A stretch of 64,000 nucleotides of DNA from Charina bottae (GCA_023362775.1 JALMGJ010000002.1:61492914-61556913); one strand, 5' to 3'. Shown: positions 1 to 11,320, counted from the first letter of the stretch. Program-made: numbers and translations. The notes: generated from the sequence alone by a model not told the origin.

Positions 1-1820
1 ATATTTATAATACTGCTTATTTGATTGCCTTTCTATAGGAAGAGTGCAATCACCTAGATATGAAGGATTAGCATGGTGGCTATAGACCGGCTAATGACAA
101 TCAAGTAGTCAATGATTTGCTCCAGTATCAGAAGATGCCCAGATGGATCAGATAATCTAATATGGGGGACATAATCAACTGCCTCTCATGAGCCCAAAGC
201 TGACTCTGTTGAGGGAGCTGGAACAGCTGCAGCAGCTACTGAAGCCGTCCAATGCTGAGTTTCAGCCTCTCTGCCAAACAAATATCTCTAACCATATAAC
301 CTGCCCCCAGCCTCCATTCTGTACTCTGAAAATCTTGGAACTCCTCCTCTAGCCCACCTGTGAAAGCTACCTTGAAAGCTTCAAGCTAGATCACTGATCA
401 TATTAGTACTCAGAAAGAGCAGGATCTTTATGTGCAGAGGCACAGATCTTTATGTGCAGGCACCTTCAGGGGACCTCATCTTCTTTCTCCCCTTTTCCTG
501 AGAGCAGGAAGAGTTGTGTCACAACATCTGTGTTTCATTTTCCTTAAGGAAGTGTTACAATTTTGCCACGATAGCTGGCTAGGTGGGTATTTTGGAGTGT
601 TTAAGACTACTCATCTGCTCCTCCAAAACTTGTGGCCTTGTGTTAGAGCATATATCAATAATTATGTTACTCCGTGCCATGCCTTCTAGTTTGTTGCAAC
701 TCCTCCTCTTGCACTTCTGGATATACAGTAGTTTCTCAGACTTTGTAACTGAACCATCATGGGTTCAAGAGGGAGACTGCACCACTATCTTTCATTTGGC
801 TTGTTTGCAATGAATGTCCTTATCTAGCCAAACCATGTCTTGAGATTTCTGCCAAGTCACAGCCTAGGGGCCAAGTTAAGTTGGGTAAAGTCAGAAAGTC
901 TGTGATCTACTGCTGACTCCTGGTCAGCAAAACATGACTGATCATAGGCAAAGCTAACAGGAGCTTGAAAAAAAATCAAACAGTGGAGGAAGAGTTGAAC
1001 TACGTAATTCAGTTTACGTACACCTGAAATCAATTAATATATTCAGTCTGGGAAGAATATTAGCAGGCTATGGCTATTTACAATATTATAATTCAGAAAC
1101 AGTTTTTAAAAGAGATTAAGGCAAGACATGGAAGCTGAATGCAATATTTAATTGCAGTGGTAAAAAAGAGATTTAGATTTGGCAGACTACAGTATAAATA
1201 TATATGCTCAACACATTGCAGTTATCTCTCTTACAGTACTGTACATGCCGAAGGAGGTTGTTTTTAATGATCACAAGTGGTCAGGACCTCAATTTTACTC
1301 ATTACCTGAATACATAGTGTGCAAGAGTAATTTAATTCAGACGTTGCAATTAAAGAAACAATTACTTCTCATGTCTTATGTGGACTTACTGGTCCACCTG
1401 CCAATATTTTTCTAATCATATTAAGCATTTAAAATATGAAATTAACCATGTTCTTAGAAAAGATTAGGCTTTTTTCTTTTCCCTTTTCCTGCAGATGTCC
1501 CAAAGAGACATCAGTTGCAACAATCTTTCAAGGACAAGCAAATGCTTCCGAGCCATGAGGGCATAGTTTTAGCTGGAATGTAGATGGTGCCTACTATCTA
1601 TTAGGGTTGAGTGTGCTTTGAAAATGATTGGGGAAAAAAGCTTCAGATTTCATGTGAGTGCAAAACCTCTACTATTCATAAGAAGTGCCCTGACTTTTTA
1701 AGGCTACCCCATAAAGCAGAAAAAAAGGGGCTGACATTTTAAGAGTTGCATTAAATTTACTCAGCCTTTAGGCTAAGGCTAAGTAGGCATTGTCCTCCAA
1801 TGCCAAAGCTTAGGGGGCAC
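1..1820. other. AT-rich sequence, no gene recognised
   Basis: Only short ORFs occur, none longer than about 85 codons and none resembling a known family. No splice-flanked exon, RNA gene or clear repeat boundary was recognised. It reads as intergenic or intronic sequence. Confidence 0.6.
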
Positions 1821-1837
1821 CAGTCCTGCCCCTCTTT

Positions 1838-2866
1838 TTCTTTTTTTTCCCCATAAATTTTATTAGATTTTATAATAAACATTAAAAGTTAGAAAAAGAA
1901 ACAGAAATACAAAGTAAAAAGAAAGAAAAAAGAAAAGGAAAAGTGAGATAAAGAAAAATAATAAAAAAGAAAAGTATGAAAAATAGATGACCTCCAATCT
2001 ATCTTTGGTCATTAAGTATAATATTCTGCTTTAAATGTTAGTCTTTCATACAATACACAGGAACTTTTCTTTGTCTAGTACATTTTAATTTCTATATTCC
2101 AATCTTCTGATCTTCATATAGGCTTCACCCTTCTTGCAATTCTCCATTGATCCATATATGGTTTACGCTCCTTGAAGTAATGTCATTTTAAGTTTTCTTT
2201 TCATTAAATATATCAGTTTAGTATTTTTTAATCAATCTTTCCATTTTTATGTCTATATTTATGTCCTTGATAAAGTCCAATTAATCTTGAGTCATATATA
2301 TAAAAGGAAAAGGTCCTCTTTTATTTCTAATAAAATATATTCTATTTATATATATCCATAGAATTAACCCTAATTTAAACATAATCTATATTTAAACTAT
2401 ATTTATACTATATTCTACATCTCCATACACATTTATCCAATTGACAAATTTTTATAACTTCCTGTTCCACTAATACACAATCTTATAACAATTCTCAATA
2501 ATATTCATACTAGTAATTATAATATTCATCTTATAATAATAATAATTCTAATTCCAACTCGATCTGTTTTTATATTTTATAATACATTCACATTGAAGTA
2601 TATATTTAAATCCCTCTTTTCTTTACATCCTTATGCATCCAATTCTAATAGAATATTTTCCCATTTATATATCCCCATAGAAATATTTCTAATTTGCATG
2701 TAATCTATAACGACCCAGTGAGCAATCTTCTGGTACTTTCCTCTCCGGGGAGAATCACCGGTGGTCTTATACTTTCTGTAGACCACCGCAAACAGGGAAA
2801 AGTTAGCCACGTTTTCAACACTCTGAAAAATTCTGACTCGTTGCGCTGTCAGTCCGACCCGGAAGT
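1838..2866 (-). mobile_element. A-tailed non-LTR insertion (L1-like or unclassified), minus strand
   Basis: A block of about 1.03 kb is bracketed by a direct repeat, CAGTCCTGCCCCTCTTT at 1821-1837 and CAATCCTGCCCCTCTTT at 2867-2883, with one mismatch. This is the kind of target-site duplication left by target-primed reverse transcription. Read on the minus strand the block starts with about 170 bp of mixed-base sequence containing CCGGAAGT-like and CCACCGG-like stretches. It then becomes very AT-rich and ends in an A-rich tail next to the 1821 repeat copy. No reverse transcriptase can be read, so it is either an internally deleted LINE (5' leader joined to 3' end) or a non-autonomous relative. 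The L1 assignment is inferred only from the A-tail and TSD. Confidence 0.6.
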
Positions 2867-2883
2867 CAATCCTGCCCCTCTTT

Positions 2884-4100
2884 CTGAATCATTCTAAAAC
2901 TGCAAATCTTCGCACTGGCGGGAGGTGGCCCCATCAGTCAATGTGGCTTAGGGGCACCATATATCCTTGAGCTGGCATTGACCTTACCGAGAGTGTTCTT
3001 TAAAGCAGCAGCAGCTTCTTCAGGCTCACAGGGAAGCTTGAAAAAAGCTAGGCTACTTCAGTACATTTTCCAAATCATTTTCAAAACATGCCATATCTAT
3101 ATATGTATTTCAATTAATTATGCACGAGCATCAGAACACTCTGGCGCTAGTTTTTGCACAATGTGTCAAAGCTCATCCTTTTGAATTTCACCAAGTTAGT
3201 GAAAATAGATTGCATTCAATGGGGTCTAACTGCCAGTGGAAAAGCAATGCCAGAAGACCATCTGAAGCCAATTTGGAGAGTTCACAAGGGCTGCAGTAAG
3301 AAACACAGGGAAATCCCATTGTACAAATAGATGTCTGTGGACACTGGATTTCATTCAAATGATATTTTATTCCAAGTTATATGATGAAGTCTCATTAGTA
3401 GTAGGTGTCATCCTCTCTGTGATATCTAGTAAATCTGTATTCAAGTATTAGAATGTTCTGCATTTGCCTGCTCTTGTGCCATTCATTGCTTGCTGCCATT
3501 GGAAAAAATATGAAACACTGATATCAATACATGAATTAAAAGCAATATAGAGAAAGGTGGTGTAGGATGTAAAACAGTTCCTTAGAAGCCTGTAGATCAA
3601 TTGCTAAGTCTGTTCTGTTGGTGTTCTTTATTTTTATTTTGTGCATGTTGTGCTTCAAATATTGTGATGTTCCATTCCTTTATATGTTGAAAATTGTTTT
3701 GAATGATAAAAAATGGATCAATTAAAAGACAAAAGAAGGACCAATATTGCCAGTAGCATGATTTTGCTCCTCACTTTTACCTGTCTCTATCAGTGGCCCT
3801 TTCTTTTTTTACCTTCTCTTGAATTGTGGTTAGGTGTTTGCAAGAATTCTACCATCCTACCAATAATCCTCATAGAAGATATTGGGACCAACAGCTCTGG
3901 AAGTATGAGTAGCAGGAACATCTGCTCTAGGGTTGGTGGTATCATCATGGCTTCCCTGAATAGCCCATTTCTATCATGAATATCAATATAATACTATAGC
4001 TATATATAATAATATAAAATTAGAAATGATGCCTGAATTTCTTTTTCTCTCTTACCATCCACTTTTCTTCTGTATTTTAACATTGTACATCTGAAGCTGT
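2884..4100. other. No recognised feature
   Basis: Unique-looking AT-rich sequence with no ORF of more than 88 codons and no family resemblance. No repeat ends were found. Confidence 0.5.
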
Positions 4101-4104
4101 TTCT

Positions 4105-4354
4105 GTTATATTATTATCATCCCTCTAGAGATCAGACTGGCCCCAACCCTGCTGACATTTTGTAAGGCCTTAAAGACCTGGTTCTGTGCTTGGGCCTGGG
4201 GCCCCGAGTGTGTGAAGGAGCCCGTCTCCTGGCTGTGCCAGTGGTTGTTTGTGATTTTTCTCAGCTGTTGTGTATCTGTTTTTACTTACAATACTTTTAC
4301 TACTGTTAGCCGCCCAGAGTCATTTATTTGAGATGGGCGGCCATATAAATTGAC
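4105..4354 (+). mobile_element. CR1/L2-type LINE 3' end fragment
   Basis: The sequence carries the remains of a LINE C-terminus (an 'ALKTW'-like stretch reading around 4165-4190). It continues into a 3' untranslated tail with the paired motif GCCGCCCAGAGTCA and GATGGGCGGCCATATAAAT, typical of CR1/L2 LINE tails and the SINEs that borrow them. The tail leads directly into a hexamer microsatellite, as expected because these elements end in short 3' repeats. It is 5'-truncated. Clade is not resolved between CR1 and L2. Confidence 0.6.
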
Positions 4355-4408
4355 ATTATCATTATCATTATCATTATCATTATCATTATCATTATCATTA
4401 TCATTATT
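4355..4408 (+). repeat. (ATTATC)n microsatellite at a LINE 3' end
   Basis: About nine copies of ATTATC follow the CR1/L2-type tail without a gap. They probably represent expansion of the LINE's terminal repeat rather than an independent microsatellite. Confidence 0.9.
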
Positions 4409-4493
4409 CACAACAACGTGAAATCACAGCTGCCAGCTGGTGTTGGCCTTCATTTGCATCAAGTCCTTCCTAAGAACCTAGGATGTTGTAATG

Positions 4494-4779
4494 CAGTACT
4501 TTCCAAACTGCTGCTGTTGGCAACACACCAAGGGCGGCAGCGGTTGTGTCGTGGGGGCGTGCACGGGGGCATGCACGGTGGCAGTGTGCATGGTGGCAGC
4601 GGCGGCAGCGGCGGTGGCCTTGCTAACACACGGAAGCACTGATGGCGCGCTGCTTCCGCAGCCACCATGCACGCCCCCACGCCACCGCCACACGTGCCCC
4701 TGCGCCACCACTTCGCGACACACTAAACTCTATGTTGCGACACACTAAACTGTCACAACACACAGTTTGGAAAGCTATG
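4494..4779. mobile_element. Non-autonomous hAT element, GC-rich family N1, copy 1
   Basis: Bounded by imperfect terminal inverted repeats, CAGTACTTTCCAAACTG and CAGTTTGGAAAGCTATG. It is flanked by a perfect 8-bp target duplication TTGTAATG at 4486-4493 and 4780-4787. CAG-type termini with 8-bp duplications are diagnostic of hAT transposons. The 286-bp interior is CpG-rich with G(T/C)GGCA-type runs, has no transposase and generates overlapping short ORFs on both strands that are artefacts. Near the right end lies a degenerate form of the family's TGTGTCGCGACACA subterminal palindrome. Five relatives lie in this window at 11055, 18917, 25154, 31327 and 33049. Confidence 0.9.
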
Positions 4780-4989
4780 TTGTAATGTATCGGCGTAGTA
4801 TATGTGCGGATCCAAGCAGTGTGGCCTTTTGTAATTGACAGATGGAAATTTTCTCAATGCGCAAATTTTCAAAGTGCCGTCCAAGGCTTTTTGGTATGGC
4901 ACCCAGTGTACTGATAACCACTGGGACCACCACTGCCAGTTTATGCCATAATTTTTCAACTTTGAATTATTATTTCTATTATTATTATT

Positions 4990-5235
4990 GGTAATCCTTG
5001 TTTAGCAACCACATTGGGACTGGCAACTTGGTCGTTAAGCAAAGTGGTTGCTAAGTGAAACCTCAACTGTACTTATGATCTTACTTCAGCTTTCCTTTGC
5101 TTTACAGACCTGAGAAGGTCGTAAACATTAGGATTGGTCTTCACCACTATCATTAAATGTGAATGGTCACTAAATGAGGCAGTTGCTAAATGAACACTAC
5201 CTGCATTGTTGTTGTTGTTATTATTTTGTAAGTTG
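4990..5235. repeat. Possible old interspersed repeat
   Basis: Recurring phrases such as TTAGCAACCAC, GTTGCTAAGTGA and GTTGCTAAATGAAC appear in both orientations between short ATT and GTT trinucleotide runs. This looks like a decayed DNA element of a kind often seen in reptile genomes, but I cannot define its ends or family. Confidence 0.35.
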
Positions 5236-5239
5236 CTCT

Positions 5240-6953
5240 GGAAGTATTTCAATGGATATGAAACTGGAAAGAATACCATACTGCTTTAACATCAGTTTGA
5301 ACATGCATTTCATTGGTTTAGTACACGACGACTCTGCTGTGCCTCTTGACTACCAGCTTTGAACTGTGACTTAGGCTTTAAAAGGCCTAAAATTAGTTTA
5401 AAGTTCCATGTGTTGGGTCAATGTGGTCCTCATCTGAGAACATCTGCCCAGACATTTCTAGGGTTTGAACAGAAACATGGCAGCTTACCAGCAGTTTCTT
5501 GATGATGTGATCCATAACCACTGCAATCTGAGGTGAGCAAATGCAGTTCAAGAACTTCAGGGTGAGTGATGGACTAAGCAAGAGAGCAGTTTCAAGGGCT
5601 GATTATCTTTCATCATGTGTTCACAGTGAAGTTCCTTAATCAGGAAGCAGTTCATTATACAAACTAAACTCTAGAAATGCTGTTGTTTCCTCATGGAAAA
5701 TACATGTGCTGTTGATTCCATTCATGCTACCTGAATGAAACAACATTTCATTGTATCAAGCCTTTCTGTTCATTTAAAGTGAACAGTTCTAAATGCCATT
5801 TATTTGCAGAAACCAAGATATTTTTTTTTAAAAAAACCCAGACCCTCAGAGAAACCTGGTCATTTTCATTGATGCTTGTAAGACTGATGGCAGAAAATGC
5901 TATAAGTGGTAGATTTGTCTGTGCTGATGACTTGTCATGTGGTGAAGTATAATGGATAAATTATTGTTAAGTCATTGATAGCGGTAGTATCAAGGTGGGT
6001 AAAATCTATAACGCTTTGTCTTATTACTTTGGAGAGAAATCAGGTGACTGGAAACGAAAACATTTGGGGTGGGACAGAGAACAACAATCAGGATAGCAAA
6101 TTTCATTCTGGCACTGTTTCCTGCAGGTGCAAGGATAGGTGGGGTAATGGAGAAAGGCCTACAATCTAATCCAAGGTTAGGCAACTTTCTAGATATCTAT
6201 GATAACAGTGAAGGGATCAGTACAGCTAGGCAAATTACCTATCACATCTTGAAGGCTCCTCAAGTTTCATATTAAAATAGGAAAGGCACACACACTGTAT
6301 GTAACCACAGGATGCCTGCAATGTGTGAACCTGGTCACTAAGTAGAGTGGAGGCAGAGACAAGGTGTGAGAAACTATTTCATTCAAGTAAATCAAATGCA
6401 AATTCATTACTTTAGCATTCTCATCCCAAGGCTTGGGTAATGGGAAGATTCTATAAATAGACACTGTTAATAAAACATTATAATTTCAATTCCTGCATTT
6501 AACTTTCTGCTGCAGTTAATTAATTTAATTACACACAGCACTGTGGAATTTGAAAGTATTGTCATAATGCAAATAGTTACAAAGGATCTAGTTGCATGAC
6601 TATATAAAACGCAAACTAGTTTTCTCTCATTTACTTAATTAATATCAATTACAAAAAGTTACAGTCTTCTTTCCAATTATATAGCTTGCTTAAGTTACCC
6701 ATTGCTATAAATTCATTGTACAGCTATATATTACCTACTGGAATAACATCTCAGATTTCAGAACATCTCAGAAGTAATTGCTGAGAGGATAGTTTGAACA
6801 TGACCATTTGGGCCTCCTATTTTGATGCTGCTTGGCAGGCCTTTTTCTTGGTTCTCTGAAGAGCACAACTCTCATAGAATGCCAAGATAAGTGCAAGGAG
6901 AAGGGCTCCTGTTTTGCTTCATTAAATGGGATATTCCATCTCTGAAGTTATTG
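5240..6953. other. No recognised feature
   Basis: AT-rich sequence with ORFs of at most 68 codons. No repeat boundaries, RNA genes or exons were recognised. Confidence 0.5.
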
Positions 6954-6961
6954 GTCTGACA

Positions 6962-7329
6962 CAGTGTTATTCAAACTTGGCAACTTTAAGATGAGTGGAC
7001 TTCAACTCCCAGAATTCCCCAGCCAGCATGCTGGCTGGGGAATTCTGGGAGCTGAAGTCCACTCATCTTAAAGTAGGCTGACCATATGTCCCGTTTGGAA
7101 TGGAACAGTCCCGTTTTTTAAACAATTCCCGACCATCCCGTCATTTTAAGAACAATATCCATTTTGTCCCATTTTTGAAAGTTCCCGCAGCGAAGTGCAT
7201 GCCTGCATGCATGCCTGCGCGTCCGTGCGCCCGCTTTGTCCGGCGAGCTGTGGGTAGGTTAGGGTCCTGTTTTTCTCTCAAGGAAATATGGTCAGCCTAT
7301 CTTAAAGTTGCCAAGTTTGAATAACACTG
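6962..7329. mobile_element. Palindromic hAT MITE (outer element), interrupted
   Basis: Termini CAGTGTTATTCAAACTTGG and its inverted counterpart ending GTTTGAATAACACTG at 7329 enclose an element that is almost a perfect palindrome centred near 7029. It is flanked by GTCTGACA (6954-6961) and GTCTAACA (7330-7337), an 8-bp duplication with one mismatch. The one mismatch suggests moderate age. The right arm is split by a second MITE at 7074-7299. A short relative of the same family lies at 32590. There is no coding capacity. Confidence 0.88.
7074..7299. mobile_element. Inner hAT-type MITE nested in the palindromic MITE
   Basis: A perfect 14-bp inverted repeat, TAGGCTGACCATAT at 7074 and ATATGGTCAGCCTA ending at 7299, delimits a 226-bp element. 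It is flanked by TCTTAAAG at 7066-7073 and 7300-7307. Removing it and one duplication restores the outer palindrome arm. The interior is pyrimidine-rich then GC-rich, with no transposase. The 8-bp duplication points to hAT. The TAG rather than CAG start means a different family from its host. Confidence 0.88.
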
Positions 7330-7337
7330 GTCTAACA

Positions 7338-8560
7338 GATAGATGCCCTTGCTTTCTTACCTGTAGGAAGAGTGATATTCACTTGCTTATTCTGGAGTAG
7401 GCTGTTGTAATTTGTTTGTTTTGCTTTATCAGTTTTTTACTTTGAACCTATCAGAACATGCTCCACAAAACTGTTTCCAGAACTGGTGTGTAAAAAGTTC
7501 TCTACCCCTAGTCTAAACTTAATGAAGTTAGCATAAAAAAAAGAGATTTCTGGTTTAGTTGGACCTTTATGAAAAGGTTGAGAGGCAAGCCCTCTGGGGA
7601 GGAAGAAGCGAAATGTTTCATTTATGCAGGGTACATTAAAATAACCATGTTTCTGATTCTAAAATATTGATATGTATGCTGATATTCTTGGGGAGGTTGT
7701 TGAGTCTCACCAAAATATAGAAGTTTGTCACACCCCATGGAAAAGGCTTCTGCTTTTTAAAACTTATTCTCAGGGTTCAATTTTCAATTTTCTCTTACTT
7801 TATGGCAAGAGAAACTTACTTTATGGTTGGTAGTGGCAGAGAGTGCTGCTGTTGTTTCCATCCCTCTGAAGTTTCCTTGGCTGTCTCTGCTTCCCAATCT
7901 GAAAAAGTTCATGAAAGAAGGTCCTTCGTGTGGATTTCCAATGAGATTTCATTAGAATGTGGAAAGCCAGAGATGTGGCAGACTGCTGAGAGATAAACAA
8001 CAGATCCTGAAATCTGTTAAACTGACTTTAGTTTCTTAAGCTATTGAAGATTTTGAGGAATCTTATTGCTTTGCTGAACAAAATAGGATTATGAGAAGGA
8101 AGAAAACCATGGTACAATATGAAGGAAAGGTTTGCATTAAAATATACTCTGTGACAAATGTGATCCACTGTGTGATACATTTCAGTTCCAAAAAAACTAT
8201 TGTCCAGGTAATATCATCTTATTGCAAAGCTTTGGTTGAGATTAATGGCCCTGGTCCAAGTATCATCAAATAATGATTATTTTCCATTACAAAATCTGCA
8301 CATTTTAGATTAACTTCATTAAGGGGTTGGTTGTGTTTAGACTTGTGTATAAATGCAAAGAAGTCAGCCATGAAGGTCAAATAGTATAATTTCACTGAAT
8401 CGGGATTAACAGGAGGTTTACAACCTTTCTTTCTGCATTAGTGTCTAGCTTTACATTAACTGAGAATGAGGAATTCCAGTTCAAGCAACTTAACCTGAGT
8501 TGATCTATGGAATGACATTGAATCAAAACTAGCTTAACACGGGCTTAGAACTTACAATTC
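7338..8560. other. No recognised feature
   Basis: Only short ORFs (up to 64 codons) occur and no repeat ends were recognised. Confidence 0.5.
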
Positions 8561-8565
8561 AGTGT

Positions 8566-8734
8566 GAGCACTTGGCCGATCTTATCGAGGCTCAGACATT
8601 AAGCAGGATAGTACTTGAATAGGAGAACATCAGGAAATCCTACCGTGGATTTACAGGATATACAGGAAAGAGTCTACCGTGGTAGAGATGGGCGGTGATA
8701 AATTTGATTAATAAATAAATAAATAAATAAAAAA
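8566..8734 (+). mobile_element. 5S rRNA-derived SINE, decayed
   Basis: The head resembles the 3' half of vertebrate 5S rRNA in order: GATCTTATCGAGGCTCAGAC (cf. the GATCTCG..GGAAGCTAAGCAGG region), TTAAGCAGG, AGTACTTGAATAGGAGA (cf. the C-box of the 5S internal promoter), then a degraded end. About 14 bases between the intermediate element and C-box are missing. The tail contains GATGGGCGG..ATAAATTTGAT followed by (AATA)n, the CR1/L2-type 3' tail, so mobilisation by such a LINE is inferred. Substitutions in the promoter boxes suggest the copy is dead. It could in principle be a 5S pseudogene, but the LINE-like tail argues for a SINE. Confidence 0.7.
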
Positions 8735-8735
8735 T

Positions 8736-9955
8736 CCCAAAGCCGTAGATTAGTAAAAAATATAAAAAAAGTCATCCTGGACAAACCATCCTGGACAAAG
8801 GATGAAGTGGCAAACCACTTTTCTATTGTTGCCACAACAACAATAACAAACACAGTGTCGGGTCTGCACAACCAAATGAATGTAGTGCATTCAGAGAAAG
8901 CTGACACGTGTCAAACTTGTTTACGGGATGGGAGGGGGGATGGAAGCTAGACAGCGAGCAGCAGACTCTGGGAACCGAGGTCAATCATAACTTCCTGAGC
9001 CAGGTGTGGGGAGGGGGGATGTTAGCTCACCAACAGAGTTTTAATTAGAGGCTTTGCGCCTTTTTTGTCAGTTTCAGCTTTCTTTGGATTCTTGTAGCTT
9101 TCTTCAATTAGATAACTTTCCTTTTCTACTTTGAACTGACTGAAGTTGTTAGCAATCATTACACACACCACCTGCATGGAAATGTCTATATAGACACCAG
9201 GAGTCAAGCTCAACTTGAGGGAGAACTTTTTATTTAAAAAAAGTGCCTTGAACCTGCTAGTCCATCTGCTCCATCACGAACATGTCTGATGTCCCTGAAA
9301 ATCCTCTCAGGGGAGATGAGATTGCTTTCCTGAACAACAGAGAAGAGCTTTTGGTGGGGAAGAATATGGTGGAGAGATTTTCTTACTCATTCTCCAAGTC
9401 TATAAGTGTATAGATTATAGAAGGGAAAGAAAGAAAGCTATTTAAATGCAAAATATGAATAATCTTCACAGAACATGTGAAGTATTTTCAGATGTTTTGA
9501 CCTCATGATTAAAAATTCAATGTTACATTAATGCATTTTGAGATGTTATGTTTCTGTTAAGTTTCTTGGATCAATAAGTTTTATTTTTTCATCATTCATC
9601 ATCCTGGGTAATTTGTTGGTAGAAGATAGGATAAATTTATACTTTGTGAATATAAAAATATGTGTTAATTTTCATTATTAAACAAGATTTATAAGTCATC
9701 TCAAGTCCTGCTGGGCTGCCTCATTGTGGCAGGGGTGGAGGCAAGGGTGTTCCTGGGAGCCATGAGAAAGGTATGCCAGGAGTGAACACCAAGAATATAT
9801 AGCTCCACCAGATTCACCCAAGGTGTGAAGACCATCCTAACTGCCCAGCAAAAGCAAATAAGCACCTTAATGGGCAGCAGTGATATAGGAAGATGCTGGA
9901 GGTAGATGATATTTGTACTGTAGTGACAATGGAAAAGTGTGTCATTTCATACTAC
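8736..9955. other. Mostly unrecognised sequence
   Basis: No gene or clear repeat boundary. Short ORFs only, and several G-rich runs around 8925-9020. Confidence 0.45.
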
Positions 9956-9959
9956 ATTC

Positions 9960-10115
9960 GAGAAGGCAGTGGTAAACCATTCCTGTATTTTACCAAGAGA
10001 ACCGCATGGATAGAAAATATAAAATGATAATATAGTGCCAGATGATAGGGGGCTCAGGTTGGATGGCACTCAAAATATGCTCTTGAGGAACAAAATGCCA
10101 CTATGGGCTAAATTG
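9960..10115 (+). mobile_element. Old RTE/BovB-like 5' remnant
   Basis: The order of phrases (GAAGGCAGTGGTAAACCA, ACCAAGAGAACCGCATGGA, CTCAGGTTGGATGGCACTCA, then ATATGCT) matches the 5' leader of the BovB-like copies at 11960-12090 and 36530-36650, where the equivalent phrases are much better kept. The fragment is highly diverged and cut short just before the solo LTR at 10125. Its start may lie further upstream, around 9700. Confidence 0.45.
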
Positions 10116-10124
10116 GAAAGTTAT

Positions 10125-10578
10125 TGTTGGGGCGAGTGGATGGAGCGGCCTGCTTCTTCTCCCAGACACCAGTGATCCTTAGGCTGTATAGTAAATAGAC
10201 ACTCACACAGAGATTATATAAAATAGCCTATTTACTTATATACATACGTATTTACAGATCACTTCCACAGGTAACAAATGATAAACCAACGATACAGCAT
10301 ACACGAGGTAAATTGAGAATAAATGAGAAATGAGAATTACAGGACATCTCTGTATTTATATATAAACTGACCAATCACCTTATAGGTCACTCTCATTATC
10401 CACCACACCCAACTTAACTCTAAGCACCTGTTGTATGAGTCACACTGACACATCATCCCTACAACAATGGCTGCTAATTGGGTGACTTTGCAGAATATTT
10501 CCCCTTTCACCTAAATATCAAGCCTCTCAATATAATTTATATCTAGCTGTAAATTCCTGGGTATATCAAACCCCAACA
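10125..10578. mobile_element. Solo LTR, 454 bp
   Basis: Starts TGTTGGGG and ends CCCCAACA, an 8-bp terminal inverted repeat of the TG..CA type. It is flanked by a perfect 5-bp duplication GTTAT at 10120-10124 and 10579-10583. No internal retroviral or Gypsy coding sequence is present, so it is a solo LTR left by recombination between two LTRs. TATA-like stretches occur on both strands, so orientation is not assigned. Superfamily (ERV or Gypsy) cannot be told from the LTR alone. Confidence 0.85.
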
Positions 10579-10821
10579 GTTATTGTACTTACTCATTTAA
10601 ATCTTGACAGTTAGGTACAAAGTTTATTAGGATTAATTTAATGTCTCCAGCTTTGTTAGTGGTAAGACATATTTGGGCCCTGTTCAGTGATAAATTTGGT
10701 TTTGATATGGAATCACATGAACACTTAACTCCCTGGCATAACTCTAGTCTTAAAATCAGTCGTAAAACTTTTACTGGAAAGAATGGATGCAAAAGGGCAT
10801 AATTACCCTAGATCAATGACT

Positions 10822-11236
10822 ATTATTATTATTTATTTTATTTCTATCCCGCCTTTATTATTTTTATAAATAACTCAAGGCGGCAAACATAACAAATACT
10901 CCTTCCTCTCCTATTTTCCCCACAGCAACCCTGTGAGGTGAGTTGGACTGAGAGAGAGTGACTGGCCCAAGGTCACCCAGCTGGCTTTCATGCCTAAGGC
11001 GGGACTAGAATTCACAGCCTCCTGGTTTCTACCCCGTTGCCTTAACCACTAGACCAGTGCTTTCCAAAGTCCCGCTGTTGGCGACACACCAACAGTGGCC
11101 GTGACATGCGTGTCGCCGCCACCACCACCATCCCCACTGCCGCCGACGCGCCATCAGCACTTCCGGGTTTTGTCACGACACACTAATCTGTCGCGACACA
11201 CAGTTTGGAAAGCTATACACTAGACCAAACTGGCTT
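10822..11236 (-). mobile_element. tRNA-derived SINE family A, minus strand, split by a hAT
   Basis: On the minus strand it reads a tRNA-like head with an A-box-like TGGTCTAGTGGTTAAGG and a B-box-like GAATTCTAGTCCC. The body contains TGGGCCAGTCACTCTCTCTC and CACCTCACAGGGTTGCTGTG. The tail runs ...ATAATAAAGGCGGGATAGAAA followed by AT-rich trinucleotides. A second copy is at 33624. A hAT sits inside the A-box region (11055-11217), its TSD being the SINE's own CACTAGAC, so the SINE is older than the hAT. The A-box is destroyed, so the copy cannot be transcribed from its own promoter. Confidence 0.85.
11055..11217. mobile_element. Non-autonomous hAT family N1, copy 2 (shortest)
   Basis: A 163-bp element beginning CAGTGCTTTCCAAAG and ending CACAGTTTGGAAAGCTATA, flanked by CACTAGAC at 11047-11054 and 11218-11225. 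It has the family's GGCGACACACC subterminal motif on the left and CTGTCGCGACACACAG on the right, with a short CCGCC/CCACC-rich core. It is the most compact copy in the window and approximates the minimal element. Confidence 0.9.
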
Positions 11237-11237
11237 G

Positions 11238-11320
11238 ATTACTTTAAATGATTTAAATCATTTTAAATTTAAAATTTAAAATCATTTTTAAATTTAAATG
11301 ATTTAAATGATTACTTTAAA
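11238..11320. repeat. AT-only palindromic tract
   Basis: Alternating GATTTAAAT and ATTTAAATC units and long TTTAAA runs make an imperfect inverted repeat immediately next to the SINE head. It could be an AT-rich palindrome produced by local tandem duplication. Confidence 0.6.

Noticed and set aside
8566..8660. 5S rRNA gene
   Set aside because: Only the 3' half is recognisable, the middle has a deletion and the C-box is mutated; the tail is LINE-like.
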